Positions 8,886 to 18,005 of a stretch of 64,000 bases of DNA are shown piece by piece. Source of the DNA: Methylobacterium sp. J-088 (GTDB lineage: Bacteria > Pseudomonadota > Alphaproteobacteria > Rhizobiales > Beijerinckiaceae); assembly GCF_022829295.1 (NCBI RefSeq), contig NZ_JAKSYH010000136.1:186001-250000 (forward strand), given 5' to 3'. The notes beneath the pieces were generated by a model. The model saw only the letters and a list, made by a program, of their open reading frames with translations. It was not told the DNA's origin and did no database searches. Made by a program: the position numbers and the translations under genes. How positions within the stretch are numbered: position 1 is the first letter of the stretch; every line of letters starts with the position of its first letter.

Positions 8886-9081
8886 CCCCTCTCCCCGCTT
8901 GCGGGGAGGGGCCCGCACGGACCTCGCGGTCCCCGCGGGAAGCGCAGGCGAAGCCGGAGCGAAGGTGAGGGGGCGGCTCCGGAAAAGTCTCGTCCTGAAT
9001 CACCCCCTCACCCTCGGCTGCCGCCTCGCTTCGGCGACGACAGGCTCGCCGAAGCCCTCTCCCGGCAAGCGGGGTAAGGGG
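8886..9081. repeat. Large imperfect palindromic repeat
   Basis: Outer arms pair CCCCTCTCCCCGCTTGC (from 8886) with an inverse copy ending GCAAGCGGGGTAAGGGG (9081). Inner arms pair GTGAGGGGGCGGCTCCGG with the CACCCCCTCACCCTCGGC block. The left outer arm is itself a small hairpin (CCCCGC-TT-GCGGGG). Such structures at gene ends in Rhizobiales are typically dispersed non-autonomous elements. No coding signal was seen in it, and it occupies most of the 351-base asd/phosphodiesterase gap. Confidence 0.7.
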
Positions 9082-9201
9082 CTCAACCGCAATCGTCGGC
9101 GCAGCGGACGATCTGCGAACCCGCTCGCCCCCAAGCCACCCTGTCACGCGCCTGTCACAGCCTCCGATCACGCCCCTCGGCAGAACCATCGGAGATTCGT
9201 C

Positions 9202-11034
9202 GTGCAGCGCGCACTCACTTCCTGCCTGATCGGATTGGGGCTCCTGGCTGCGTCAAACGCACAGGCCGAGCCCCGCAACGTCGTGCTCTTCGTCGCCGAC
9301 GGCCTGCGCTACGGCATGGTCACCGCCGCCAATGCCCCGACCATGGACCGGCTGATGAAGGCCGGCGTACGCTTCACCAACACCCACTCCCTGTTCCCGA
9401 CCTTCACGATGCCGAATGCCACCGCGATGGCGACCGGGCACATGCTCGGCGATACCGGCCAGTACGGGAACACGATCTACACGGCCTTCCCGGTGCCGGG
9501 GGCGGGCGAGAGCCTCACGCCGTTCCTGGAAAGCGACCCGGTGCTCGGCGATGTCGATGAGCATTTCGCCGGCAATTACCTGAACGAGGAGACGATCCTG
9601 CGGGCGGCACACGCCAAGGGTCTGTCGACCGCGAGCATCGGCAAGCTCGGGCCGTCCCTGGTTTTCGATCACACGGCCCGATCCGGCCAGGAGACGATCC
9701 TGATCGACGACAGCACCGGCCGCCCGGCCGGGATCCCGCTGAGCGAGGAGCTCAAGGCCCGCCTCGGCACCGCCGGCCTGCCGGTCCAGGCGCCGAACCG
9801 CGGCGCCAACGGTGCGGCCGGCAATGCCGACGCGCCGGGGACGCTCGCCGCCAACGTCGATCAGCAGGCCTATTTCGCCGAGGTTGCCGCCAAGGCGGTG
9901 CTGCCGCTGTTCAAGACGCGCAAGACGCCGTTCGTGCTGGTGTTCTGGTCACGCGATCCGGACGGGACCCAGCACAACCAAGGCGACAGTCTCGGCCGGC
10001 TGGTACCAGGCATCAACGGACCGACCAGCCTCGCCGCCATCCGCAACGCCGACACCAACCTCGCCACGCTGCTGGCCGCATTGAAGGACCAGGGCCTCGC
10101 GGAGTCGACCGACGTGATCCTAACCTCGGACCACGGCTTCTCGACCATCTCCAAGGAGAGCGCGACGAGTTTTTCCGCGAGCCAGAGCTACAAGGGCGTC
10201 CCGAGCCGTCAGCTGCCGCCGGGCTTTGTCGCCATCGACATCGCGCACGCGCTCGACCTCGGTCTGTTCGATCCGGACGCCAAGGGCGCCAAGCTCGGTG
10301 CCGGGAACTACCCAAGCCGCGCGAACGGCCTGATCGGCACGGATCCGGCCAGGCCCGACGTGGTCGTGGCGGCCAATGGCGGCTCGGACCTTGTCTACAT
10401 TCCGAACGGCGACCATGCCCTGGCCCAGCGGGTCGTCGAAGCCCTGTCCCGGCAGGACTACGTCAGCGGCCTGTTCGTCAGCGCCGCCCTGGGCCCGATC
10501 CCGGGCACGCTGCCCCTTTCGGCGATCGCGCTGGACGGCTCGGCCCTGACGCCGATGCCGGCCATCGTGGTCAACTTCCGGAGCTTCTCCACCGGCTGCG
10601 CCGATCCGACCACCTGTGGTGTCGAAGTCTCCGATACCGGGCTGCAGCAGGGCCAGGGCATGCACGGGAGCTTCTCGCGGGCCGATACGCGCAACGTGAT
10701 GGGCGCGGCCGGCCCGAGCTTCCGCGCCGGTCTCGAAAGCCCGGTCCCGGCGAGCAATGCCGATCTCGGCAAGACCATCGCCTCGATCCTCGATCTGAGG
10801 ATCCTCGACAAGGGCACGCTGGTCGGGCGGGTGCTCACGGAGGCGTTGGCGAACGGTGCCACGCCGAACGCCGAGACGCATGTCCTGCGCTCGGAGCCGG
10901 ACACGACCGGCCTCACCACGATCCTGCGCTATCAGACGGTCGGACAGACCCGCTATTTCGACGCTGCCGGGTATCCGGGGCGGACGCTGGGTCTGATCGA
11001 CGAAGGCCATCCGGGGTCAGCCGAAGCCCATTGA
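9202..11034 (+). CDS. Exported type I phosphodiesterase/nucleotide pyrophosphatase-like protein
   Basis: Alkaline-phosphatase superfamily metalloenzyme, 610 residues, with a signal peptide (core SCLIGLGLLAAS, cut after AQA) that places it in the periplasm. The metal site begins with D33 in VLFVADGLRYG, and the likely nucleophile is T69 in FTMPNATAMATGH. Later metal ligands are in FWSRDPDGTQHNQGD, ADTNLA and ILTSDHGFSTI. Substrates could be nucleotides, phosphodiesters or sulfate esters; the sequence does not decide. The GTG at 9202 is chosen because it gives a complete signal peptide and is preceded by GGAGA at 9191-9195; the frame is open upstream through the palindromic repeat. Confidence 0.85.
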   Translation: MQRALTSCLIGLGLLAASNAQAEPRNVVLFVADGLRYGMVTAANAPTMDRLMKAGVRFTNTHSLFPTFTMPNATAMATGHMLGDTGQYGNTIYTAFPVPGAGESLTPFLESDPVLGDVDEHFAGNYLNEETILRAAHAKGLSTASIGKLGPSLVFDHTARSGQETILIDDSTGRPAGIPLSEELKARLGTAGLPVQAPNRGANGAAGNADAPGTLAANVDQQAYFAEVAAKAVLPLFKTRKTPFVLVFWSRDPDGTQHNQGDSLGRLVPGINGPTSLAAIRNADTNLATLLAALKDQGLAESTDVILTSDHGFSTISKESATSFSASQSYKGVPSRQLPPGFVAIDIAHALDLGLFDPDAKGAKLGAGNYPSRANGLIGTDPARPDVVVAANGGSDLVYIPNGDHALAQRVVEALSRQDYVSGLFVSAALGPIPGTLPLSAIALDGSALTPMPAIVVNFRSFSTGCADPTTCGVEVSDTGLQQGQGMHGSFSRADTRNVMGAAGPSFRAGLESPVPASNADLGKTIASILDLRILDKGTLVGRVLTEALANGATPNAETHVLRSEPDTTGLTTILRYQTVGQTRYFDAAGYPGRTLGLIDEGHPGSAEAH

Positions 11035-11092
11035 CGATTCCGGCGACGCCCGTTGCCGTGCCGGATCCAAGATCCGGCGCGGTGTCGGCGGC

Positions 11093-11386
11093 CTACGCCA
11101 TGCCGAGCGCCTGCATGTAGAGCTCCAGAATGGCTTCCTGCTCCTGGCGCTCGCTGTGATCCTGCTTGCGGATCCGCAGGATGGTGCGGACCGCCTTGGA
11201 GTCGAAACCCCGGCCCTTCAGCTCGGCGAACACCTCCTTGATGTCGCCCATGATGCCGGCCTTCTCCTCCTCCAGCCGTTCGAGCCGCTCGATGAACTGC
11301 TTCAGCTCGTCGGCGGCCACACCTTCGGCCGACGAGACGTCGCCGCCGGGCCGCTGCGCGGCGCTGGGCATCGAATGGGCGTTCAT
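11093..11386 (-). CDS. gapR: GapR-type nucleoid-associated protein (DUF2312)
   Basis: A 97-residue product, mostly helical, with the coiled-coil stretch [20 protein letters not shown] and the family-defining [16 protein letters not shown]. GapR of Caulobacter binds AT-rich, overtwisted DNA as a tetramer clamp and supports replication and topoisomerase action; that role is taken from the family. The ATG at 11386 has a GGAG site on the minus strand and leaves a short unstructured leader ([16 protein letters not shown]). The gene is the last of a minus-strand run with the DUF1244 and amidohydrolase genes, 88 bases after the former. Confidence 0.9.
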   Translation of the reverse strand: MNAHSMPSAAQRPGGDVSSAEGVAADELKQFIERLERLEEEKAGIMGDIKEVFAELKGRGFDSKAVRTILRIRKQDHSERQEQEAILELYMQALGMA

Positions 11387-11474
11387 GGGGCTCTCCGGAC
11401 TACACGGCGCAGTTGCGCCCTGACCCGTGGTTAATGGGGCGAACTTACCGGAAGCTGAACCGATTCGCGGCTGC

Positions 11475-11783
11475 TCAATGCCCCTTCGCCTGATTCGCCG
11501 CGAAGCCCGCCTGCTGCGAGGCGCTGGCCTCGGTTTGATGCTTCGCCTTCCATTCCTCATACGGCATGCCGTAGACCGCCTCCCGACTTGCGTCCTTGGT
11601 GAGCGCCACGCCCGTCTCGTCGGCGGCGTCCTTCAACCAGTTGGACAGGCAGTTCCGGCAGAAGCCCGCCAGATTCATCAAATCGATGTTCTGCACGTCC
11701 GTGCGCGTCCGCAGATGCGCCACCAGCCGGCGAAACACCGCTGCTTCGAGTTCAATCTGCGTGCGTGCTTCGAGATCATTCAT
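11475..11783 (-). CDS. DUF1244 family protein
   Basis: A small alpha-helical protein of 102 residues, conserved in Proteobacteria, function unknown. The characteristic block runs through [20 protein letters not shown], then [17 protein letters not shown] and [13 protein letters not shown]; the CxxC at CRNC is conserved in the family and could bind metal. The C-terminal tail is alanine/glutamine-rich and probably disordered. The ATG at 11783 is chosen because the family domain starts there; upstream codons would run into the neighbouring gene. It lies between gapR and the amidohydrolase, all on the minus strand. Confidence 0.85.
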   Translation of the reverse strand: MNDLEARTQIELEAAVFRRLVAHLRTRTDVQNIDLMNLAGFCRNCLSNWLKDAADETGVALTKDASREAVYGMPYEEWKAKHQTEASASQQAGFAANQAKGH

Positions 11784-11839
11784 CAATCGCGTGCCTTCTT
11801 CGCGTACGAACTCGAATTTCGGAATCGGAAGCGCCGGGA

Positions 11840-12604
11840 TCAAGCCGCCATCAGCGGACGCAGGATGCGGGCGAAGCGCGCGGCCCATTCCGCCTGACCG
11901 GCCTCGTCGGTGATCAGATCCTGACGGATCTCCACCAGGGCGTTCGGAAGCCCGCGCGCCGTGGCGTGGCGGTCGATCGTGTCGCCCGGCAGGCCCCCGC
12001 CGTAGGGCTGGTTGTCGCCGACCGTCAGCCCGGCCGGATCGGCTGCCAGCGCGTCGATCAGCGGGCGGGCGAAGCGCGCGTCGTGATCGTACAGGATGCC
12101 GACCTGCCAGGGCCTCGGGATGCCGCGCCAGTAGGGCGTAAAACTGTGCATGGTCAGGATCTTAGCCGGCCGCCCCGCTGTTTCGGCGGCGCTGATCGCG
12201 GCGTCGATGGCCGCGTCGAACGGCGCATAGAATCGGGCAATCCGGGCCCGCTTGCCGGCTGCGTCGATCCGGGCATTGCCGGGAACCACCGCGCCGTCGG
12301 AGAGGCGCATCACCAGCGTCGGGTCGGCCCGGCCGCGGTTCGGATCGATGATCAGCCGCGAAAAATTCGTCAGGATCGCCGGCGCGCCGAGTTGCGCCGC
12401 CAGGCTCCGGGTCACCGCCGCGGCACCGATGTCATAGGCGATATGCCGGGCGAATTCGGAGGGCGGCAGGCCGAGCTCGATGTCCGGTGGGACGAAATTC
12501 GAGGCATGATCGCAAACGATGACGAGGCCGCAGGCGGGATCGCCCGGTATGATCTCGCAGGGATGCGGCACCTGGGCGGCGGCTTCATTCTCCGGACGGG
12601 TCAC
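11840..12604 (-). CDS. N-formylglutamate amidohydrolase family protein
   Basis: Zinc-dependent amidohydrolase; family members release formate from N-formylglutamate in histidine degradation, though many genomic homologues are of unproven substrate. Of about 254 residues. It shows the family blocks LVIVCDHASNFVPP, HIAYDIGAAAVTRSL, FSRLIIDPNR, TMHSFTP and NALVEIRQDLI, whose His, Asp and Glu residues form the metal site. The start is uncertain: GTG 12604 (VTRPENEAAAQVPHP) has a close GGAG, while another GTG at 12679 gives a 25-residue extension without ribosome site. No other hut genes are nearby, so a specialised role is possible. Confidence 0.8.
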   Translation of the reverse strand: MTRPENEAAAQVPHPCEIIPGDPACGLVIVCDHASNFVPPDIELGLPPSEFARHIAYDIGAAAVTRSLAAQLGAPAILTNFSRLIIDPNRGRADPTLVMRLSDGAVVPGNARIDAAGKRARIARFYAPFDAAIDAAISAAETAGRPAKILTMHSFTPYWRGIPRPWQVGILYDHDARFARPLIDALAADPAGLTVGDNQPYGGGLPGDTIDRHATARGLPNALVEIRQDLITDEAGQAEWAARFARILRPLMAA

Positions 12605-12782
12605 GGGGCTCCGAGGTCTTCCAATCTGTGCGGGGGCGCCGAAGGCGCTTGCCGTGGCGCGAAGGCTCGGGCAGATCACCTATCAAGGATCGTGCGCTCA
12701 CGGCAAGAAACGGGCCCGCCGCCCCGGCAACAAACGGGTGGGGATCGTGCGATCGGGTCGAGAGAGGAGCCCGTCCGACGCC

Positions 12783-14102
12783 ATGACCGAGACCGTCCCG
12801 CCCGCCGCCGATCTTGCCATTCAGGCGCAGCGCGCGCTCCTCGACAGCCTCCTCACGGCGGCAATCCGGGCCGCCCATCCCGATCTCGCCCTGCCGCCGC
12901 ACCTGCCCGAGCCGAGCCCGGGCCGGCTGATCATCCTGGCCGCCGGCAAGGCCGCGGGCAGCATGAGCGCCGTGGCGAGCCGCTTCTACCGGCAGAAGCA
13001 CGGACTCGGCGACGACCGGATCGTGGGGCTCGCGGTGGCGCGCCATGGCTACGGACAGGACGCGCCCGGGATCCATATGGTCGAGGCGGGTCACCCCGTC
13101 CCCGATGAGGCCGGCATCGCGGCGACCAAGGAGGCCCTGCGGCTCGCCACGGAGGCCGGGCCGGACGACGAGGTTCTGGTGCTGCTCTCCGGTGGCGGCT
13201 CGGCCAACTGGATCGCCCCGGCCGGTGACCTGACCCTGATCGAGAAGCAGGCGATCACCCGCGCGATGCTGCGCTCCGGCGCGCCCATCGGCGAGATCAA
13301 TACGGTGCGCAAGCACATCTCCCGGATCAAGGGTGGGCGCCTCGCGCTCGCGGCCCGCAACGCACGGCGGATCCTGACGCTGGCGATCTCGGATGTGCCG
13401 TTCGACGATCCGGCTGTGATCGCGTCCGGACCGACTGTGCCGGACCCGTCCACCCTGGCCGACGCCCGCGCCATCTGCGAACGTCGCCACATCCCGCTGC
13501 CGGAAGAGGCGACGCGCCTGCTCAACGACCCGAACAACGAGACGCCGAAGGCGGGCGATTCGGCTTTCGCCCCGGCGGAATACCGCATCATAGCCCGCCC
13601 GATCGATGCCCTGAACGCAGCGGCCGAGGCGGCCCGGGCGGCCGGCTACGAGCCCGTGATGCTGGGCGCCGATCTGGAGGGTGAAGCCCGCGAAGTCGCC
13701 GCCGAGCATGCGGTCACAGCCAAACGCTACAAGGCGGCCGGCCAGCGGGTCGCGTTGATCTCAGGGGGCGAACTGACCGTCACCATCCGGGGTGAGGGCA
13801 ATGGCGGTCCAAACCAGGAATACGCGATGGCCCTCGCCGTCGCCCTGGCAGGCGAGCCGGGCATCTCCGGTATCAGTGCCGATACCGATGGCACCGATGG
13901 AGGCCGAGGCCACGCCACCGACCCGGCGGGCGGTATCGTCGATCCCACGACCCTCGATCGCGCCCGCGCCGCCGGCCTCGACCCGGCCGCGATGCTGGAG
14001 CAGAACGACTCGACCGCGTTCTTCGCGGCTCTCGGCGACCTCGTGAATCCCGGTCCGACCTGTACCAATGTCAACGATTGCCGCATCATCCTCGTCAACT
14101 AG
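12783..14102 (+). CDS. gck: Glycerate 2-kinase (GckA/TtuD, MOFRL family)
   Basis: ATP-dependent kinase converting D-glycerate to 2-phosphoglycerate; in serine-cycle methylotrophs it joins the cycle to PEP formation. Older annotations call the family hydroxypyruvate reductase TtuD. The 439-residue product has the N-terminal GCK domain with ILAAGKAAGSM, VEAGHPVPDEAG, LLSGGGSANW and NTVRKHISRIKGGRLA. The C-terminal MOFRL domain holds ALISGGELTVTIRGEGNGGP and SADTDGTDG. ATG 12783 fits the family length and has GAGAGGAG upstream; the frame is open earlier, antisense to the amidohydrolase. pyk lies downstream, consistent with shared 2-PG/PEP metabolism. Confidence 0.93.
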   Translation: MTETVPPAADLAIQAQRALLDSLLTAAIRAAHPDLALPPHLPEPSPGRLIILAAGKAAGSMSAVASRFYRQKHGLGDDRIVGLAVARHGYGQDAPGIHMVEAGHPVPDEAGIAATKEALRLATEAGPDDEVLVLLSGGGSANWIAPAGDLTLIEKQAITRAMLRSGAPIGEINTVRKHISRIKGGRLALAARNARRILTLAISDVPFDDPAVIASGPTVPDPSTLADARAICERRHIPLPEEATRLLNDPNNETPKAGDSAFAPAEYRIIARPIDALNAAAEAARAAGYEPVMLGADLEGEAREVAAEHAVTAKRYKAAGQRVALISGGELTVTIRGEGNGGPNQEYAMALAVALAGEPGISGISADTDGTDGGRGHATDPAGGIVDPTTLDRARAAGLDPAAMLEQNDSTAFFAALGDLVNPGPTCTNVNDCRIILVN

Positions 14103-14169
14103 AGCGTTCTCCGCCGACGTGGACGCCGGTTCGGTGCTGAAGTGCGCGTCAAGTCAAAGGCTTAGAGCC

Positions 14170-14652
14170 GTGGACGGTTGCAGCGCGATCGGGCATGGCT
14201 TGAACGTCCGCGTCCGGGCGTCTCGGCTCCTGCCCGCACTCACGGTCCTCGGGTTCGCGCTCCTCGGTGCGGGCCCGGCCAAGGCCGATCTGCGCCTGTG
14301 CAACCAGACCGGCAGCAAAGTCGGTATCTCGCTGGGCTACCGCGATCCGCAGGGCTGGGTCACGGAGGGCTGGTGGGACCTCGCACCGAAGGCCTGCGAG
14401 ACCCTGCTGAAGGGTGCGCTGGCGGCCCGGTTCTACTATGTGTTCGCGGTGGACTACACGCGCGGCGGCGAGTGGAGTGGACGCTCGCTGATGTGTACCC
14501 GCGATTCGGAGTTCACCATCCGCGGACTCGAAGATTGTCTCGCCAGGGGCTACGACCGCAACGGCTTCTTCGAAGTCGATACCGGCGAGCAGAAAAGCTG
14601 GACTGTTCAGCTCACCGATCCGAACCGCGCGGACACCCCCGCCAAACCGTAG
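14170..14652 (+). CDS. Exported DUF1036 protein
   Basis: Signal peptide (RLLPALTVLGFALLGAGPAKA) followed by a DUF1036 domain: LRLCNQTGSKVGISLGYRD, then WVTEGWWDLAPKACETLL, FYYVFAVDY and LMCTRDSEFTI. Conserved cysteines may pair in the periplasm. The function of the family is unknown. No in-frame ATG fits; the GTG at 14170 is preceded by AAGG and gives about 160 residues, and a TTG at 14200 is an alternative. It lies between glycerate kinase and pyruvate kinase on the same strand, 67 bases after the former. Confidence 0.8.
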   Translation: MDGCSAIGHGLNVRVRASRLLPALTVLGFALLGAGPAKADLRLCNQTGSKVGISLGYRDPQGWVTEGWWDLAPKACETLLKGALAARFYYVFAVDYTRGGEWSGRSLMCTRDSEFTIRGLEDCLARGYDRNGFFEVDTGEQKSWTVQLTDPNRADTPAKP

Positions 14653-14760
14653 GGCGACGGCGCTATCGCTGCATGATTCGCTGCGGATTTCGCTCCCGCA
14701 TCCATCCCAATAACCCGACGACGCCTGAAGGCTCGCGGTGAAATGCCCGGAGGATCCCGC

Positions 14761-16197
14761 TTGAAACGTTCCCGCCGCACGAAGATCGTCGCCACCCTCG
14801 GGCCGGCCTCCGATTCACCCGAGATGATCGAACGGCTGTTCCGCGCGGGTGTGGACGTGTTTCGCCTTAACATGAGCCATCTCTCCCGGGAGAAGCTGCC
14901 AGAGAAGGTCGAGGCGATCCGCATCATCGAGCGCGAGGCCAAGCGTCCGATTGGGATTCTCGTCGATCTGCAGGGGCCGAAGCTGCGGCTCGGCACGTTC
15001 TCGGACGGTGCCGTCATGATCGAGGCCGGTGCGAGCTTCGTGCTCGACGGCGACCCGACGCCCGGCGATTCCGCGCGATGCCACCTGCCGCATCCGGAGA
15101 TCCTCCAGGCCTTGGAGCCCGGTCACGCGATCCTGCTCGACGATGGCAAGCTGCGGCTGTCGGTGGTCGAGACATCGGAGAACCGGGCGGTGACCCGGGT
15201 CGAGGTCGGCGGCCGCATCTCCAACCGTAAAGGCGTGTCGTTGCCCCACACGGTGATCCCGGTGCCGGCCATGACCGACAAGGACCGGGCGGATCTCGAC
15301 GCGGGTCTCAATGCGGGTGCCGATTGGATCGCGGTGTCCTTCGTTCAGCGTCCGGAGGACGTGGCGGAGGTCAAGAAAGTTTGTGCCGGCCGCGCTTTGG
15401 TGATGGCCAAGATCGAGAAGCCGCAGGCGCTGACCCGGCTGGACGAGATCATCGAGATCTCTGACGGGTTGATGGTCGCCCGCGGCGATCTCGGCGTGGA
15501 GATGCCGCTGGAGCAGGTGCCCGGCGTGCAGAAGCGCATCGTCCGGGGGGCCCGGCGTTTCGGCAAGCCGGTCGTCGTTGCCACTCAGATGCTAGAATCG
15601 ATGATCACGGCGCCGGTCCCGACCCGCGCCGAAGTCTCGGATGTGGCCACCGCGGTCTACGAGGGCGCCGATGCCGTGATGCTCTCGGCCGAGAGCGCTT
15701 CGGGCGCGCATCCGCTCGGCGCGGTGGAAACCATGAGCCGCATTGCCGAGCAGGTTGAGCGGGACGCGCTCTACTGGTCGATCATCCGCGCCCAGAGCGC
15801 CACGCCGGACCACACCGCAAACGACGCGATCGCGGCGGCCGCGCATCAAATGGTCGACGCCCTCGACCTCGACGCCATCATGGCCTGGACCAGTTCCGGC
15901 TCGACCGCCCTGCGCCTGTCGCGCGAGCGCCCGAACGCCACGGTAATCGCCCTGACGCCCCGGCGCGAGACTGCGCGCCGCCTCGCGCTCGCCTGGGGCA
16001 CCCATCCGATCGTCACCAAGGACGCCAGCGACGTGGACGACATGTCGTTCCGCGCCGCCAAGTTCGCGGTGCGCGAGCGGTTCGCGGCGGTGGGCGATCG
16101 GGTGATCGTGGTGGCGGGACTTCCGTTCGGCACGCCCGGAGCCACGAATCTCGTGCGGCTCACCTTCATAACCCGCGAGCACGCCGAGAAGGCGTGA
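14761..16197 (+). CDS. pyk: Pyruvate kinase
   Basis: Converts PEP and ADP to pyruvate and ATP in the cytosol. The 478-residue product has RRTKIVATLGPAS at the N-terminus, the phosphate/metal segment FRLNMSHLSREKL, the catalytic K217 in MAKIEKPQAL, the metal-binding VARGDLGVEMPLEQVP and a complete C-terminal regulatory domain. A strong GGAGG at 14749-14753 sits seven bases before a TTG at 14761, giving (M)KRSRRTKIVATLGP, which matches the usual N-terminus. An ATG at 14743 in the same frame overlaps this ribosome site and would add six residues. I therefore prefer the TTG. Confidence 0.95.
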   Translation: MKRSRRTKIVATLGPASDSPEMIERLFRAGVDVFRLNMSHLSREKLPEKVEAIRIIEREAKRPIGILVDLQGPKLRLGTFSDGAVMIEAGASFVLDGDPTPGDSARCHLPHPEILQALEPGHAILLDDGKLRLSVVETSENRAVTRVEVGGRISNRKGVSLPHTVIPVPAMTDKDRADLDAGLNAGADWIAVSFVQRPEDVAEVKKVCAGRALVMAKIEKPQALTRLDEIIEISDGLMVARGDLGVEMPLEQVPGVQKRIVRGARRFGKPVVVATQMLESMITAPVPTRAEVSDVATAVYEGADAVMLSAESASGAHPLGAVETMSRIAEQVERDALYWSIIRAQSATPDHTANDAIAAAAHQMVDALDLDAIMAWTSSGSTALRLSRERPNATVIALTPRRETARRLALAWGTHPIVTKDASDVDDMSFRAAKFAVRERFAAVGDRVIVVAGLPFGTPGATNLVRLTFITREHAEKA

Positions 16198-16256
16198 GCG
16201 CTCCTGATTCCCGGTGCGCGGGGGAAGCGACATCGGAGCGACGTGAAGAGAGCGCC

Positions 16257-17273
16257 TCAATGTCCGGCGGGTGCAGCCGTCGCCGCATGGGCCAATTCGT
16301 CAGACAGCGTGGCGATCTCCTCCGTCACGCGGTCTGACGCCACGTATTGGAGCATGTGGCCGATCCCCGGCAGCAGGACCAGCCGCGCATCCGCGATCGT
16401 CCGGGCCAGCGGCACCGCCTGCTCCGCGCTGCGCACGATCGGATCCGCCTCGCCGGCGATGACCAAGGTCGGGATCCGGATCTCGCCATAACGTGGGGCC
16501 TGAGCCGCTAGCGCCTTCGTCAGGCCGAGAAGGTCCTGCACATTCGCGAGTAACGTACCGGGCCGCAGGACGAGGGTGGCGCGGGCGGCTTTCGGGTAAT
16601 CGGGGTTTTCCGGTTGGGGCGTGAACACCCGGCGTGCCGCCTCCGGCAGGAATTGCTGTGCGAGCGGTGGCCCGATCGTGCGGCTGAGCAGCCACGCCAC
16701 GGAAGGCTGCACGGCGAGCCGCCAGTACCAGGGCAGATCGGCGACCCGGTCCGGCATCGGCATCGCAACGGGCGCCGCCAGCACGAGTGCCGAAACCCGC
16801 TCTCGATGATCCAGGGCGAGCGCGAGAGCCAGCGACCCGGCCCAGGAATGGCCGAATACGATTGCTGGGCCGATACCCATATTGGCCAGGGCTTCTGCGA
16901 TCAGGCGCGCCTGCACGGCGGGCGCAGCGGCCTCGGCGCCCGCGATCCGGTCGCTCCAGCCGAAGCCCGGTCGGTCGAAGGCGATGACGTGGAACCCCCG
17001 GGCGGCGAGGCGTCGACCGATCCCTTCCATCGGGTCCGATGCGTTGGCCGAGGCGCCATGTAGCAGGACGATCGGTGGCCCGTCCGCCGGCCCGTCCTGA
17101 ATCGTGGCGAGGCGGCCGCCGGTCACCGCGACGAAGGGGCCGGCTGGCGGATAGGTGGCGTTCACCCGCAGCGTGATCGCGAAGCTTACGAGGGCGCCGA
17201 TCGCGAGGACGAGGCTCAGTACCGCGAAGGGCAGGGCCAGGAGCGTGACGAGAAGACCGAGCATCCGCGTCAC
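16257..17273 (-). CDS. Alpha/beta hydrolase with N-terminal membrane helix
   Basis: A 338-residue alpha/beta-fold hydrolase. The first 35 residues form a membrane segment (LLVTLLALPFAVLSLVLAIG), so the enzyme is probably anchored facing the periplasm. Visible hallmarks are the oxyanion-hole block VLLHGASAN, AFDRPGFGWSD, the nucleophile elbow GHSWAGS, the acid region VIAGEADPIV and the catalytic histidine in GIGHML. It may be an esterase or epoxide-hydrolase-like enzyme; the substrate is unknown. It begins at a GTG whose bases overlap the TGA of the upstream TPR gene (GTGA), so the two are translationally coupled. Confidence 0.88.
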   Translation of the reverse strand: MTRMLGLLVTLLALPFAVLSLVLAIGALVSFAITLRVNATYPPAGPFVAVTGGRLATIQDGPADGPPIVLLHGASANASDPMEGIGRRLAARGFHVIAFDRPGFGWSDRIAGAEAAAPAVQARLIAEALANMGIGPAIVFGHSWAGSLALALALDHRERVSALVLAAPVAMPMPDRVADLPWYWRLAVQPSVAWLLSRTIGPPLAQQFLPEAARRVFTPQPENPDYPKAARATLVLRPGTLLANVQDLLGLTKALAAQAPRYGEIRIPTLVIAGEADPIVRSAEQAVPLARTIADARLVLLPGIGHMLQYVASDRVTEEIATLSDELAHAATAAPAGH

Positions 17274-17881
17274 AGGTCGCGGCCGTCGACCTCCGGTGCG
17301 AGGCGGTCGATCGCCTCACCGATTTTGTCCATCTGCGGATAGAGCGCTTTCGCCCGGCGGAAGGCCGACAGGGCACGGGCCTTGTCGTCCTGCGATTCGT
17401 AGATCCGGCCGAGGGCGGCCCAGGCTTCGAAATGGCGCGGTTCGAGGACCAAGGCACGCTTCAAATCGCCGATGGCGTCGTCCTTGTCGGTCAGGAGCCA
17501 GAACACCGTGGCGCGCCGGTTCCAGCCCTCGGACCAGTTGGGCTCAAGGGCCGTGACCCGGTCCATCAGCTCCGCGGCGAGGGGAAACTCGTGGGCGGTG
17601 ACGGCCTGGCGGGCGCGATCCGTGAGGAGGTCGGCGGTGGGACTTCCCGAGCCGGCGAGGCGCCGCTCAATCAGCTTCGCGATGCCCTTGGCCTCGACCG
17701 GATCCTCGCTGGCGCGCAAGCGGGCGAACAGGTCGTCGAGGCTCAGTGGCTTGGGCGCGGGCTTCGCTTCCGGCGCCGTCCGCCCCGTGCGATTCGGCTC
17801 CGGTGCGGCCCGTGCGGCGGGCGACACGACGATCAGCGCCGAGAGGCAGACCAGAGCGGCGAGGAGGCGGGTCGGCATCAT
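17270..17881 (-). CDS. Periplasmic TPR-repeat protein
   Basis: A 203-residue product with a signal peptide (LLAALVCLSALIVVSPAARA) and a C-terminal run of tetratricopeptide repeats, for example ALEPNWSEGWNRRATVFWLL and LEPRHFEAWAALGRIYESQ. TPR proteins act as interaction scaffolds; here a partner could be the membrane hydrolase encoded immediately downstream with a four-base overlap. A proline/lysine-rich linker separates the signal from the repeats. The start could be either of two adjacent ATG codons. Confidence 0.85.
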   Translation of the reverse strand: MMPTRLLAALVCLSALIVVSPAARAAPEPNRTGRTAPEAKPAPKPLSLDDLFARLRASEDPVEAKGIAKLIERRLAGSGSPTADLLTDRARQAVTAHEFPLAAELMDRVTALEPNWSEGWNRRATVFWLLTDKDDAIGDLKRALVLEPRHFEAWAALGRIYESQDDKARALSAFRRAKALYPQMDKIGEAIDRLAPEVDGRDL

Positions 17882-17939
17882 GGGGCCAGAGTGTTCGTCG
17901 TCGACAGGCCCGTCAACGTGCCGCGGTGCCGCGCATGCG

Positions 17940-17969
17940 AAAACAGCCGCGCCCGGGTGGGTGCGGCTG
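17940..17969 (-). terminator. Rho-independent terminator after rpmJ
   Basis: On the minus strand a CAGCCGC stem pairs with GCGGCTG across a GC-rich loop and is followed by TTTTC. It lies about 36 bases past the rpmJ stop and just before the TPR gene. Confidence 0.75.
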
Positions 17970-18005
17970 CTGAATTCCGGCTCGGATCGGGCTATCCGAT
18001 CGGCT

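Noticed and set aside
11765..13108. Plus-strand open frame of 447 codons
   Set aside because: Antisense to the N-formylglutamate amidohydrolase and out of frame with glycerate kinase; no family match.
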